This document shows, piece by piece, positions 32,086 through 43,362 of a stretch of 64,000 bases of DNA. Origin of the DNA: Liolophura sinensis. Lineage: Eukaryota > Mollusca > Polyplacophora > Chitonida > Chitonidae. The stretch is taken from contig NC_088298.1 in NCBI RefSeq assembly GCF_032854445.1, forward strand, positions 4,028,160-4,092,159, written 5' to 3'. The translations under genes and the position numbers were made by a program. Every line of letters begins with the position of its first letter. Position 1 is the first letter of the stretch. The notes under the pieces were generated by a model. The model made no database searches. It was not told the DNA's origin and was given only the letters and a program-made list of their open reading frames with translations.

Positions 32086-32660
32086 TGCACGGATTGTGAT
32101 GTCAAAACAATATGCCTTATACCCATTATTCACTGCACGCGGTATTATCTGTCTGCCGTGCGTGTCAGAATTGACGCTGTCATTCGTATGCTGAACTACA
32201 CAGCGTGCCAACCCCCATCATAACTGGTTTAATCCTATCAGAAAATAGAGATCGTAGTTTACTGAGGTAGCGTTTCACTGTGCCTTGCACATCACATCAC
32301 CGTTCCTCCCCCCACCACCACCCTCGCCCCAAACCCATCCACCGCCATTACAGAATGCATCTACTGACTGTCTGTCATACCCCAGCATCTTTTTATTGCC
32401 GCACGGCCACAAATTGATTGAAAGCCTTTTTTGGGACGGGGATTCACTATACGATAGTAGAAAAACCGACGCGATGTTATTCGTCCGTCGTGCCCAAGAC
32501 GATTTGTCGGTTATTATGGCTACCCAAATTGAAGAGGACTGGACATAAATGCTCGCGAGTTGACCACAACAGTGTTCAGTCTCCACGAAGCGGGAACATG
32601 CACTCGCCGTCTATAAACTGCTTCAGCTCAGCTGACTGATCCTTCGCTGATGCTTCACCA
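32086..32660. other. Intergenic, with a C-rich tract
   Basis: CCCCCCACCACCACCCTCGCCCC at about 32310 is pyrimidine-rich, which keeps overlapping frames open on both strands. No gene recognised. Confidence 0.4.
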
Positions 32661-33005
32661 ATGAGGACGCGGGATCGAATCCAGGCTACATTTCTTTGTT
32701 TGTGTATTTCTTTGTTTGTGTATTTCTATATTTCTTGGTGCTCGGTTTCCTCCCACCATAATGTTGTCTGAGAGGTTACAGCTAGGAAACATGATTGTTT
32801 GGCGTGGTGTCAGTATAATGTGATTGGGTGGGGTGTTATGTTCGAACAGACATGATACTTCAGTAGCGGCAGCACTTTGGCGGCATGGACTCACCCTGCC
32901 ATAAGAAGACATAGTATATGTACACATACCTAATGACTCTTCGAGGTCATATGATTGAAAAATTGTAAAGTATGACGTAAAATGTCAAGCATAATACATA
33001 CACAC
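32660..33005 (+). mobile_element. SINE-C copy
   Basis: The B-box-like GGGATCGAATCCAGG at 32669 is followed by CGGTTTCCTCCCACCATAAT, a GGTGTCAGTATAATGTGATTG segment, AGCACTTTGGCGGCATGGAC and CATATGATTGAAAAATTG, ending GACGTAAAATGTCAAGC with a CATACA tail. The first part looks SINE-A-like, so this copy may be a junction of two elements. Confidence 0.75.
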
Positions 33006-33096
33006 ATACATAAATACGCGTTGTAGTGCTTATCTTAAACTGTTCCTGTTTTCATCCGCCATAGAAGGGAATATTCATAAGCATACATGGTGTTGA

Positions 33097-33167
<71 letters not shown>

Positions 33168-33262
33168 TTAATTAACTAACTAACTAACTAGCTAACTAAC
33201 TAACTAACTAACTAAATAACTAACTAACTAACTAACTAAATAACTAACTAACTAAATACATA
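33097..33262 (+). repeat. (TAAC)n microsatellite
   Basis: About 40 tetranucleotide units ACTA/TAAC with a few A/T and G variants. Confidence 0.98.
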
Positions 33263-33389
33263 AATAAATAACTACAGAACGCGTATATACTCTCGCGGCC
33301 TTGACTTCAATTGCCCTTTCACAAATGTGGTCATGTGTTCGAAACCGGTTTATGCTCCCTAACCAGGCTAAAAAAGCCGTACGAGTTCC

Positions 33390-33632
33390 AATTTATTTGT
33401 TTGATTGGTGGTTTACGCCGTACTCAAGAATATTTCCCTTATACGGCGACCAGCATTATGGTGGGAGGAAACCAGTCAGAGCTCCGGGGTAACCCACGAC
33501 CATCTGCAGGTTGCTGCAATACGTTCCCACATGCGAAGAGGTGACTTGAAATCACAGCGACCGCATTTGTGAGAGGCTCCTGGCTCAGTACGCTGAAGTG
33601 CTAACCCCCTTGGCCATGGAGCCCCCCCCCCC
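33390..33632 (-). mobile_element. SINE-A copy, full length, diverged
   Basis: The tail ATTTATTTGTTTGATTGGTG, the body, and the head ending in a run of Cs (reverse of GGGG...GCTCCATGGCC) are all present. Several small deletions. Confidence 0.9.
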
Positions 33633-34676
33633 CTCTCAATACCAATAACGTTTAAAACGATAGTTCGTAAAGTGTCCTTGGAAATATTGTAATGTTCAAT
33701 CATTTGACGGGCAGAATGAGACAGACACCACACCACGTCCCCTTTTCACAGACAACATCATTAAAGTGACAAAAACAACTTTAATCCAAACTTTATCCTG
33801 CTTCATAATTCATTATTATTATATCGCTTCATCTATTAACTCATTATTTCTTTGACAGGAGTTTGATTGATTTGTCACCTTGTTTATTTAATACATTTAC
33901 CAAAAAATAAAAATTAAAAAAACAATAAAAAATGATACTTTTCAAAGTGCTAATTATTAATCCTGAATTGAATTTTATTCGGAAATACGTGCTGATTAGA
34001 TGAAATTACGAAATATCGATCTTCCTTTCAGAACTAAAATCGATGTATTTGGGACGCTTACAACTAAAAAAAAAACCCCCAAAAACAGGCAACTGCAAAG
34101 AGTTGCGTAAAACTGCCAACATTGCACAATCTTAAGGCTTATGCTTAATCACCGTCTTAGCACTAGAGTTGTACTATTGATCTCTTCAAGATGGTCTCCA
34201 TTGTGGCCTGGAGTTTGGGGATCGGGCTTGGATCAGGGAAACGTGCTGCTTATTTCAAAGCGTTGAATCAGAGTTCGTGACATCGCTGGCGAAACATTCT
34301 GCTCGATGGCTGCCTGGAAGGAACCTCGCACCAGCCAATGTCGAGGGAAGCGTTCCAGTCGATGGTGAACACACACGCTGCGTGTATCGACTTTGGTCCG
34401 CTGCGTGCCGATGGAAAGGGGGTTTTGTCTTTAAAAGGCGGCTCGAAATCGATGGACGAAGTTTACGATAAACCCAAACCACAAAAGGCGGTCACGCTTC
34501 TTATATCGTCAGTTACGATCTCTCTAATTGTTTTCTACGCGCATGTTCGTGAAAGCTTTTTAAGCACGCGTGTATCAATAATGCATACCTGGTTAAAAAG
34601 AGTTAATAGGTGTCTCAGGAAATGCGGCAATAACAACACGGCGGCATTATGTAACCTGGAACGTCGCTGTTTATAA
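33633..34676. other. Intergenic, nothing recognised
   Basis: Frames up to 112 codons (34338-34676) show no recognisable domain. TAACCTGGAACGTCGCTG at 34650 echoes a TIR-D word but is too short to call. Confidence 0.4.
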
Positions 34677-34935
34677 GTGATGTGGCGGAGTGTTAGCTTG
34701 CTAACGCAGCACAGTGATTCAGAAACCTCTTCTCGATGCGTTGAATGTGAGTTCAAGTCCAGCTCATGGTTGCTTCCTCTCCGGTCGTACGCCGGAATGA
34801 TAACTACTGAGCAACAAGCGGATAGTCATCGGTTTCGTTCTTGTTCTGCCCCCTTTCCTCCCACCATAATGCTGGCCGCCGACGTATAAATGAAATCTTC
34901 TTGAGTATACGGCGCAAGACGCCAGTCAAGGATAT
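34677..34935 (+). mobile_element. SINE-A copy, diverged
   Basis: GAGTTCAAGTCCAGCTCATGG, TTCCTCTCCGGTCGTACG, CCACCATAATGCTGGCCGCC and TCTTGAGTATACGGCGCAAG in order. The head start is eroded. Confidence 0.9.
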
Positions 34936-35173
34936 ATATAAATCTTAAGACAATTGTAAGAATGAATTGTATCTCACAGACCTTTCCCACAGCATACGAT
35001 CTAGTCTCCGATCTCTTATAGACGTAAACATTTTTCTTTATTCCAGTACTAACAACTGCTTTGAAGATGTATCGTGGTTTTGTCGAGTGAAGGAAAACTG
35101 CAACATGTAGGTAAAGGATATCGTATAATCTGTACTGTAGTGATACTTGAGCTATAGACTGTAGAAGCTTTGT

Positions 35174-35400
35174 TTATTTTCTTTCATTCTTTAATGCCAT
35201 ATATACTCAAGAATTTCCAACAGCATTATATATGGGTACTCGGGGAAAACCAGCGACCTTTGGCAAGTTACTGAGGAACTTCCTCACGTGTAACGTACAT
35301 ATTTCCACCGCAAATTGGTATACAACGGAAGTTGCCTTCAAACTGCGCAGACGGGCCCACGATCGTGTTTTGTCACCAAGGCTTCAGGAATAACAAGTGT
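35174..35400 (-). repeat. Diverged SINE-A relative
   Basis: TTTAATGCCATATATACTCAAG, CTCGGGGAAAACCAGCGACC, GGCAAGTTACTGAGGAACTTCC and TTTTGTCACCAAGGCTTC in tail-to-head order on the minus strand. Confidence 0.65.
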
Positions 35401-35619
35401 GAAAAATTGTACAAATTCCCTACCTAAAAGCGAACTCGTACTTCCTGTTCGATCAGATGGGAGTCGCGAGGACTCTTAGATATTTGCAGAGAAAGAAAGC
35501 AGAGGAGAGCTGAAGCTTATTCGACAAAAATCGGCATCAAAGTTTAATATTCAATTTTACAGCTTGTTGTTGAGCCCTGTATAGAAATAAACATTTTGAC
35601 CATTATAGAGAATGTACAA

Positions 35620-35869
35620 TTTATTTATTTATTGGATTGGTGTTTTACGCCGTGCTCAAGAATATTTCACTTATACGACGGCTGTCAGCATTATGGTGGA
35701 AGAAAACCGAGCAGAGCCCGAAGAAAACCCACGACCGTCTGCAGGCTGCTGCCAGACCTTTCCACTTACGACCGAAGAGGAAGCCAGCATGAACTGGACT
35801 TGAACTCACGGCGACCGCATTGGTGAGAGACTCCTGGGTCATTACGCTGCGCTAGCGCGCTAACCAACT
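35620..35869 (-). mobile_element. SINE-A copy with an unusually long flanking duplication
   Basis: The tail ATTTATTTATTGGATTGGTG and full body run to the head, cut at AACCAACTGAGCC. Flanks 35572-35619 and 35870-35917 are direct repeats over 48 bp: GCCCTGTATAGAAATAAACA against GCCCTATATAGAAATAAACA, continuing through TTTTGACCAT, then diverging before a shared TGTACAA. Most SINE duplications here are 12-16 bp. Confidence 0.92.
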
Positions 35870-35917
35870 GAGCCCTATATAGAAATAAACATTTTGACCA
35901 TCATCCTGTATGTACAA

Positions 35918-36992
35918 GAATCTGAGCATTGTGACGAGGATTTAAATGTAACGCATAAGTCAGCAAAAGCTTTCTGAAATCAGCCCTTAAAGCTGGTTCC
36001 TCAAAACACTCATGTGTTGTTCACATTAAAACTCTGATGCAATGCATGGTTTAGGGCCCCAAAACATCCCATTGTGATATACATTTGTCTTAATATAAGA
36101 TTTGCCGTGTGTGCTAAATTTAAACTCCAATAACGAATCGAAATTAACCTTTAAAATCTTGACTTTGAAAATTGTCCGCAAACGCAGTGTTTACCTGTGC
36201 AAGAATCTCGATATCCAATTCATATTGTAAACGCATGACGTGCAAGTAATCATCATCATTTCAATTCAATACAGAGAGTAAATTAATGTCAATTCACGTG
36301 CGATTCTGGAACTACTTTCGGGCACATGTTATATACAATAAACCAATATAGTGACTCTCTTGCTTACTGAACCGTTTTAAAATGGCAGTTTTGAAGATGA
36401 CCAGTTTTCTTTTCTACCTGAGTAGATAAATACAAGGCAAACACTGTTGCGGATTCCCCATTTTGCCTTTGTCTTGTCAAAACACATGCAGCTGTCATTT
36501 GCTCTTTGGTTGTTTCAGGTTTTAATGGCAATTGAGTTATAGTGTCCCTAAGGTGGTCCTGAAAAGTAACATCTGTGAGTGTTACTATGGCAACTCGATG
36601 TAAAATTTACATAATTGTGCCATTAGTACGTATCCACGGGCGCTGCGCAAAGGCAAAGGGGTTATGAACGAACCATTCAAATCGTTCTACTCTGATTTGT
36701 TAAGGTCTCAAAGCGGAGAATTATGTTGCCGGTGGATTTAAACGAACCGTCTTTGGCACTGGCAAACTATAGCTTTCCGGTTCCAAACCATGAATATCTA
36801 GACCGCTGGCTTCAAAAGGTCGTTATTTTATCAAAAGCACCGTTCTACAGGGAGATAGAAGAGAACACTTATGGCAGTTTTTAGCCGCCCTGGTTCCAAA
36901 CCATGCATTTTGAGATTGAGCACTACAAGATTTCGTTCTAGCTTCTTTCCGAAGGAAGCTACCAAACTGGACATGTAGACCGTGCAAATATG
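35918..36992. other. Intergenic, nothing recognised
   Basis: No supported feature. Confidence 0.4.
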
Positions 36993-37175
36993 GTTATAGT
37001 GAGAGCTCATGAAGAGTCACATGTATACACTGTAAGAATATTAGGTTCCGCATCAGCTCAGTAATGCATGGATTGTTTATACTGTTATAGTGAGAGCTCA
37101 TGAACAGTCACATGTATACACTGTAAGGATATTAGGTTCCACATCAGTTCAGTAATGCATGAATAGTTTATACTG
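36993..37175 (+). repeat. 91-bp tandem duplication
   Basis: GTTATAGTGAGAGCTCATGA begins at 36993 and again at 37084. The two units differ at only a few positions. Confidence 0.93.
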
Positions 37176-37695
37176 TCCTTTAAACTTTGTCTGTAAGCTG
37201 TGTGCCCCTATACTGCATGGGCTCAACAAGCAAAGAAAGCACAGGTACCATTTTTTTCTCAGAAAAACTCTCTGGTGTGATCCGCATGAAACCTGCCAAT
37301 TCATTATACGGACAAATATGACAACAATTAGAGTTAAACCAAAACCGCAAAGACCGTGTGAAAACAAAATACTGCTGGTTGCACCGCGCATACTCTAATC
37401 AATATAGACCGCAATGCTTTATATAAGTCATAGCTGTATTGGTCGGAAAAACAATTTTGCGACCCTTTCTTTCTTCCATTATCTGACAATCTCTTTCGGT
37501 TCCAGTGGATAATCCAGTTGGCAAAACTAAGCGATGGAGGGTACACAAAAGTACACCATGAATTCGGTTGTATGTAGTTCATTATTTGGTCATTTTTTCT
37601 GTCTATTCTTTTTAAGTCGAAATTAAATCTAAAATTAAATTTAAAAATGTGTTAAAAAAGATAACAGAAAGTTATCTCGCTGGACTAATGCATTT
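37176..37695. other. Intergenic, nothing recognised
   Basis: No supported feature. Confidence 0.4.
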
Positions 37696-37699
37696 TGTA

Positions 37700-37835
37700 T
37701 TAATATATTTGATATGTTTTTTGCCAAACTCAAGGATTTTTCTCTTATAAATAACAGAAATAACCGCCCTGCGTCTGGGAGTACCTAACTAACCTCCTGA
37801 CTTATAGATGGAATCGAACTAGCCACGGTAGGATT
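37700..37835 (-). repeat. Degenerate SINE fragment
   Basis: TTTTTGCCAAACTCAAGGATTTTTCTC at the left and GATGGAATCGAACTAGCCAC at the right resemble reversed tail and reversed B box. Confidence 0.45.
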
Positions 37836-37849
37836 AAAATAAATAAATG

Positions 37850-38045
37850 ACACGACACCCCACCCAGTCACATTATAATGACAACCAGTCCTCTTTCCTT
37901 GCTCTAACCCCTCAGTGCTGAACGCCAAACGAGGCAGCAACCAGTACCATTTTTAAAATCTTAGGTTTGACCTGACTCGGAGGAATGGGATTAGAACCTG
38001 TGATCTCGAGTTAATCAGCTTTAAGCCATTGAAAGAGGGCCTGCC
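37850..38045 (-). repeat. SINE-C, 5' half only
   Basis: CCCCACCCAGTCACATTATA, CTCTAACCCCTCAGTGCTGA and GAACGCCAAACGAGGCAGCA match the 13.7- and 47.9-kb copies. The tail half is absent. Confidence 0.75.
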
Positions 38046-39048
38046 CTTTGAAGCACATGTATTTTATAACATGCACTGTAACAAGTGAGAATTGGCTTTA
38101 GGACTATACACATCAACATACTGTGTAGTGTGATCAGATTGAACCAGAGAATAAAGTCCACCTTGAGGGAGATTCTTGAGAAGAAAAGGAAGGCCACAAA
38201 TAATTGGAAACCAAATTACCCCCACAGTACTGCACTGTGTTAAACCGCTACTTGGTATGGTAGAACGCACGGACCAGAAAGCCGAAATTCGTTTACGTAA
38301 AGTCTCCACAGACGTCCATAGAAGGTAATTGCATTTGGGCGCAAAGGGACAAAAAGCCGCAATCAACAGCTTGGTCATGAAAAGGCACGCAGAGAAAGGC
38401 AAACTGTCGCTGGATTGAGTTAACTCTGTAATTAGGTGCTTTGGCGCTCCGTTATGAACACACACTCCACTTCATTCTTTGTCATTTCGGTTATTTGCCC
38501 ATTTACCATTCCACCAATTGTCCGTCCACCCGCTGGAATTTCCAGACAGTCTAGTTAGCGGTGAACAAAGGTGAAGGTCATTCATTTGCATTTGGCCTAT
38601 CAACCTGGGTGTGAAGCACGATAGCTTATCTCTGAAACCTTGTAAATACAATATGAGTCCAAGGACCGATATGATATTGGTACCACCTTAGGTGGCCAAT
38701 CCTGACTGGTACTAACATGTTTATAGGGTCAGTAGAAGTAAATTAAGACATGACAGCCTTTCTGCAATGATAGCTTTATCACGCATTTTGATAAAATGAC
38801 AAATCACCACATAAGGCCTTTCGTAAATTAAAAAAAAGCCAGAGAAACGTCAATATATCATGGATTCTCGGTTTATGATATAATAAGACCAGTTTGAAAG
38901 GGTGATTGGATTGTTTATGAAGCAAAGAAAATTTAGCAGTCCACATTATGTCTATATTCCATGTACGCTCTTAGCTCAATATTTAATTGACCTTTACATT
39001 TACATGTAAGATTTGCAAGGCTTTCATCTGGGTTGATAACAGGTTATC
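38046..39048. other. Intergenic, one uncertain minus-strand frame
   Basis: A 133-codon minus-strand frame (38465-38064) is open. Its start HNGAPKHLITELTQ is faintly like an integrase-core string, but nothing downstream fits, so no gene is called. The rest is unremarkable. Confidence 0.35.
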
Positions 39049-39092
39049 AACAGTTTATATCCCCAGTAGTGTATTTCTTTTAATTAGGCCCA
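39049..39092 (+). repeat. 44-bp direct repeat, first copy
   Basis: AACAGTTTATATCCCCAGTA followed by GTGTATTTCTTTTAATTAGG and CCCA recurs at 39443-39486 with one mismatch, 394 bp downstream. Confidence 0.9.
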
Positions 39093-39442
39093 TTATTACG
39101 GTGAGTTAAGGTAGATTAGCTCAGGTACTTAAACGTTCGTGTCATACCGTTACCAGTGATCTACAGGTCTGAAAACTGCAATGTCAGAACAAATCTTTGA
39201 TCAGATTTTTTGACTTTCCATTAAGAATACTGGTAATTGAAAGTTCCGCCAAACACTAAGATTAAGACCTAAATACTTCCGTAATGCTCTTTGCTTAGTG
39301 CAAATGTCTACTTTGAAGTAAAAGACAAAGAAAGAAGAAAAAACACTATTATGAAGTGTATGTCAGACAGAATGCTTTAACAACCTAGTAAATTGCCTTT
39401 AAAACAATGCATACTTGAGTGGCCTTTTCTGGCCATATAGTG

Positions 39443-39486
39443 AACAGTTTATATGCCCAGTAGTGTATTTCTTTTAATTAGGCCCA
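39443..39486 (+). repeat. 44-bp direct repeat, second copy
   Basis: Nearly identical to 39049-39092 (ATATGCCC instead of ATATCCCC). It ends 20 bp before the foldback element at 39507. Confidence 0.9.
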
Positions 39487-39506
39487 AAGAAAATCAAAAT
39501 AGGACG

Positions 39507-40057
39507 CTTTTTCTAATTCATAATGTTAAACTGCATAAACTCAGTTTCAACGCCAAGAACTCATTACCTCGGGTGACGTTATGTTAATTAAAAAAACAGT
39601 AGCATGCTGGGAAACGGACGTGGAGAATAAATTGTTTTACAATAGCTGCACAAACGTGAGGTTAGAACAAACTCCACGCAGAAACATAGAGTACACTAAA
39701 TTTTCAGTAAATAGACTACATTGTTTTTATAACAGTATTTACTAACGCCAGCTTTAAATCCATACTGACATGAGATCATATACTACAACAGATAAAATAA
39801 AATTCATTTATTAAAGTTATGTTACATTAAAACGTGTAAACAACTCCAAATATGTCAGAAACAAAGACAAAAATAGGGTGTACAGTAAAAACGATAGTAG
39901 TTTAGGTAGCTGATGTCGACCTCCACCAGAACATGTTGAACTCCGCCCAATATCCAGCATGCCATTGGCTTTTCAATAATTATGACGCCACCCAAGGCAA
40001 TGGGTTCTTGTAGTCGAAAACGAGCTTATGAACATTAACATTATGAATTAGAAAAAG
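39507..40057. mobile_element. 551-bp foldback element with ~105-bp inverted ends
   Basis: CTTTTTCTAATTCATAATGT at 39507 is the exact reverse complement of the right end at 40038-40057. Pairing continues imperfectly for about 105 bp, through CCAAGAACTCATTACCTCGG against CAAGAACCCATTGCCTTGGG, to TAGCATGCTGGGA against TGGCATGCTGGAT. The centre is AT-rich and non-coding. No target-site duplication is evident. Confidence 0.8.
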
Positions 40058-40831
40058 TGTTCTAACTTCTTTTTCCTTGCAATAATGTGAAGTTCAAACA
40101 TATCAACGTGTAGAGATTGTGTTGTTATGTGTCACCGACTAAAGGCAATCTTGGTAGAGAGTATGATTTTAAAGACAGCTGAATAAAGGCGACTCTAAGA
40201 AAGAAATAGACTATAGTTCAGTATAATTTCCATCATGACAACTATCTAACCAGTAAAGCAGACAAAGATGTCTCAAGGATTATCACACAGATGCTGTTGT
40301 TCATTGATGGACGAAAACAAACGAGCCTCCTATCCAGTTTGCTTAGCTTAGTGCAGATGTCAGCATACTTAAAACATTAATCCAGAAACTTGACCAAAGA
40401 ATCTTTGCCCTACACAATTAAGACGGACCTTGATGGTGTCGTTGTGCTATGATCTGTACACAACGAGGGGTCTTTCTCCAAATATAGCGTTGTAACCTAA
40501 ATAAATATAACCTTTAATTCATTCCTCCAGAAGTAGTGCAGGAGAGGAACAAAACCAGACTGTAACAGGGTTAATGCAAACATTCAGTGGAAAGTCATTC
40601 TTATAAGGGATGTTCGCCTTTTAAATGAAAATTACTGCCCTTGACAGATTTAACATAAAGGTCAAAACGTCCACAAACAATCATGTTTTAGAATGGGTTG
40701 GATGAATCACTTTGTTTTTCGGATCAGGAGAGAAATCTTCTGACCAGACAGTTTGACCTTACAACAAAACAAGGTGTCGTAATTAGAGCCACCTTGCAAT
40801 CAAGGCATCAGAATAAGAAGCAAGGTGTCAG
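40058..40831. other. Intergenic, nothing recognised
   Basis: No supported feature. Confidence 0.4.
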
Positions 40832-41018
40832 GGCCCGGTTTCACGAAACTTCCTAAGTCCAGTAGATTGCGTAAGTCGGAGTTTTTTTGCCAAAGTCCAG
40901 GATGGAGTATTTCTCAACAAAACTTAAGTCAAACCTTCCATAAGTATAGTGTTATGTTACTTAAGCAAAACACTTTTGCTCAAGCAGGATGACTTAAGAA
41001 GTTTCGTGAAACCGGGCC
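40832..41018. mobile_element. MITE-I, 187 bp
   Basis: GGCCCGGTTTCACGAAACTT at the left and its reverse complement at the right give inverted ends of about 28 bp. The centre has further AAGTC and GACTTAAG words. The terminal sequence is of a kind I associate with small inverted-repeat elements in marine invertebrates. Confidence 0.88.
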
Positions 41019-42127
41019 GAGTTAAACATCCATGCCACCCGCTGACGGGTAAATGAGAGTGTGAAAGTCCCTCCGAAAGATTCAAAAGTCTTGCAGAGTC
41101 GTTTGCGGTTTGGGATCACAGAAAGATCTCAACTGTGTGCCATTTGGAATTTACCATTTAGAGATTTAGACATGATGCAACCGCGATGGAATGCCCTAAA
41201 ATGTTACAAAACATAAACTTTATGTCTTCTTTCGTTTTCTGGCTGCAAAGAAAACTGCTGATGCAGTTCTTCTCGCCCCTTCCCCAACACAGAGCGTGCT
41301 AAAATGTCATCGTTCATCATCAAATCTGCCATTATGTTTGAGAAGAATAGCTTGAATTAGTTAAGGAAGTATTCCTAAAGGTAAACACTCTGTTCCTGAG
41401 TTGATCTGGGGTTCAAACAACACTGTTGTTGTATGACTGTTGGCTATATATGAGTTAACTCACTGAACACGTTCATTAAAGGGGGCATAACCAATACAAA
41501 GCTACCCATTTGCAAGGGCTATCATTTCAAAACATGAACGAGAGACATGTACCAATTTAACAATAGCAAATAAGATTTGGCCACCCTGGATGGTACCAAT
41601 GTGTGAAATTTGGGTGTTGATCCGTAGACTATATGGAACTACATACAAGATTGTACATGGATCAGTCGAGGTTTTTATCAAAAGGATCGTGATGGTCATA
41701 ATAGCAAATACACACCGTTAGAATAAAGGACTTGAATCTGTGTTAAGATTTCTCCCGAATTATGCTTAAAGGAATGTGTTTTTGAAAGTATTATATCGAC
41801 CTTGGCTGGAAAGAACTGCTGCACGTTTCTCAGAGAGTCATGGCCGAATTGTTTTAAAATGACGACATTCCAAATTTGCATCCTCAAAACCATTTTAACT
41901 CAGCTGTAACGATTGCGAAATTTTCCATAATGTTTGTCTATGAGTATTGGGACTGTTCCGGTCTCTCGATCGGGTAGATCTGTGTGCCCGAACATCCCAC
42001 CGATTAAATTGAGACACTAATCCGGTGCCCTGAACTGTTTCGGGCGCCCGAAATTCCCAAATCAAATCCAACCCTAGAGTTCCGTTTATTGCATATAACA
42101 AAAAAATCTTTGGTTACAACCGGATCA
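41019..42127. other. Intergenic, nothing recognised
   Basis: No supported feature. Confidence 0.4.
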
Positions 42128-42273
42128 CGTGGGAAGATCTAAAAAGCAAACTCACAGGCTCCACCCGGTTTCCTCCCACCATGATGCTGAGCGCCGTCGT
42201 GAAATATTCTTCAGTACGGCAAAACATGTATTAATTAATAATTTATTACAATCAAATAAATAAATAAATAAAT
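42128..42273 (+). mobile_element. SINE-A 3' fragment
   Basis: CACCCGGTTTCCTCCCACCA through GAAATATTCTTCAGTACGG to a (AAAT)n tail. There is an AT-rich insertion of about 25 bp before the tail. Confidence 0.85.
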
Positions 42274-42645
42274 ACAACCCGGTCTTTTCAACCAGTGCCA
42301 AGTCTTATGCTGACTATTATATGTCCTTTAACGGGCGTGATCGTAGAACACTTCCGGTCTACTTAAGCCGGTTCCAGGCTAGGTAAACACACATCATTCT
42401 CTGCTGTTACACTGTTCGTGAACTACCTTTGTGCTTTACCTGCACATCTAAATACAGCAAAAAGTCGACATGTTACAGAAAAGAACAAAAGTGCACCGCT
42501 TGGACCGACGTGATTTACGTGGGCAGTGTTCGCCATTTTTATTAGTATACATATGCATGACTGCCGGTAGCTTCCTGTGTAACACATGACAAGGTACTCG
42601 TTGCAAAACCCTAAGTAAGAAAGCAAGTAAACAGGTAAACAGGTT

Positions 42646-42795
42646 ATTTATCTATTTGATTGGTGTTCCACGTGGTACTCAAGAATATTTCACTTATACC
42701 ACGGCAGCCGGCATTATGGTGGGAGGAAACCGGGCACGACCGTCCGTAGGTTGTTGGAAGACCATACCAGGTACGACCGGAGAGGAAGTCAGGGT
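42646..42795 (-). mobile_element. SINE-A 3' fragment
   Basis: The tail and body are present up to GACCGGAGAGGAAGTCAGG; the head is missing and the GGGGGAAACCCACGACC part is deleted. Confidence 0.88.
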
Positions 42796-42894
42796 AAATA
42801 AAATATACAGGTAAACAAATGAACAAACCATTTGTAAGCAACTTTTTGTACGTGGTCTACAGTTACACATAACATTAACAAAAGCTAGTGGAGT

Positions 42895-43245
42895 GAGTGC
42901 TTGGGGTTTAATGTGGTATTTAACAATTTTTCATATGGCGACGAAGGAGTCCTTTGAGTGCATGTACGTGTAATGTGCAGCTTTGTTGAAGGACGGATTT
43001 CCACCGCTCTTTTATCTAGTGCTGCTTCACTGAGACGAATTACCGAAGGCAAGTAAGCCGACCCACCCGAGCCATTATGTTGATACGGGTCAATCAGTCG
43101 TTGCACTTCCCCTTAATGCTGAACACCAAGCGAGGTTGTAACAATTTCCCCTTTTTAAAGTTTTAGGTGTGACCCGACCAAGGATTGACCCTAGATCTTT
43201 TGCCCCCGAAGCGGACGCTCTACCAACTGAGATATCGGGGCGGAT
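42895..43245 (-). mobile_element. SINE-B copy with a clear tRNA head
   Basis: The minus strand starts CCGCCCCGATATCTCAGTTG followed by GTAGAGCGTCCGCTTCGGGG, a well-formed tRNA D-arm and anticodon region with an A box. The body (CTTGCCTTCGGTAATTCGTC) and the tail AAACCCCAAGCACTCACTCC follow. It matches 31245-31560. Confidence 0.85.
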
Positions 43246-43247
43246 CG

Positions 43248-43362
43248 CCCTCGGCTGGAATTGTCCCCCATATGCATTTTGTTCCTTCTGACTGTCAGCG
43301 TTTACGACTCCACCACCACATAAATGAAAAATTGTTGAGTATGTCGTTAAACAACAATCATC
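43248..43362 (+). repeat. Degenerate SINE 3' fragment
   Basis: GACTCCACCACCACATAAATG, AATTGTTGAGTATGTCGTTAAA in order, adjoining SINE-B. Confidence 0.5.

Noticed and set aside
32275-32586. Glycine-rich 103-codon minus-strand frame
   Set aside because: The glycine run is the reverse of the C-rich tract at 32301-32350; an overlapping plus-strand frame is equally open.
38064-38465. 133-codon minus-strand frame with an integrase-like HNGAPKHLIT string
   Set aside because: Only about ten residues resemble a retroelement integrase; the expected downstream motifs are absent in all three frames.
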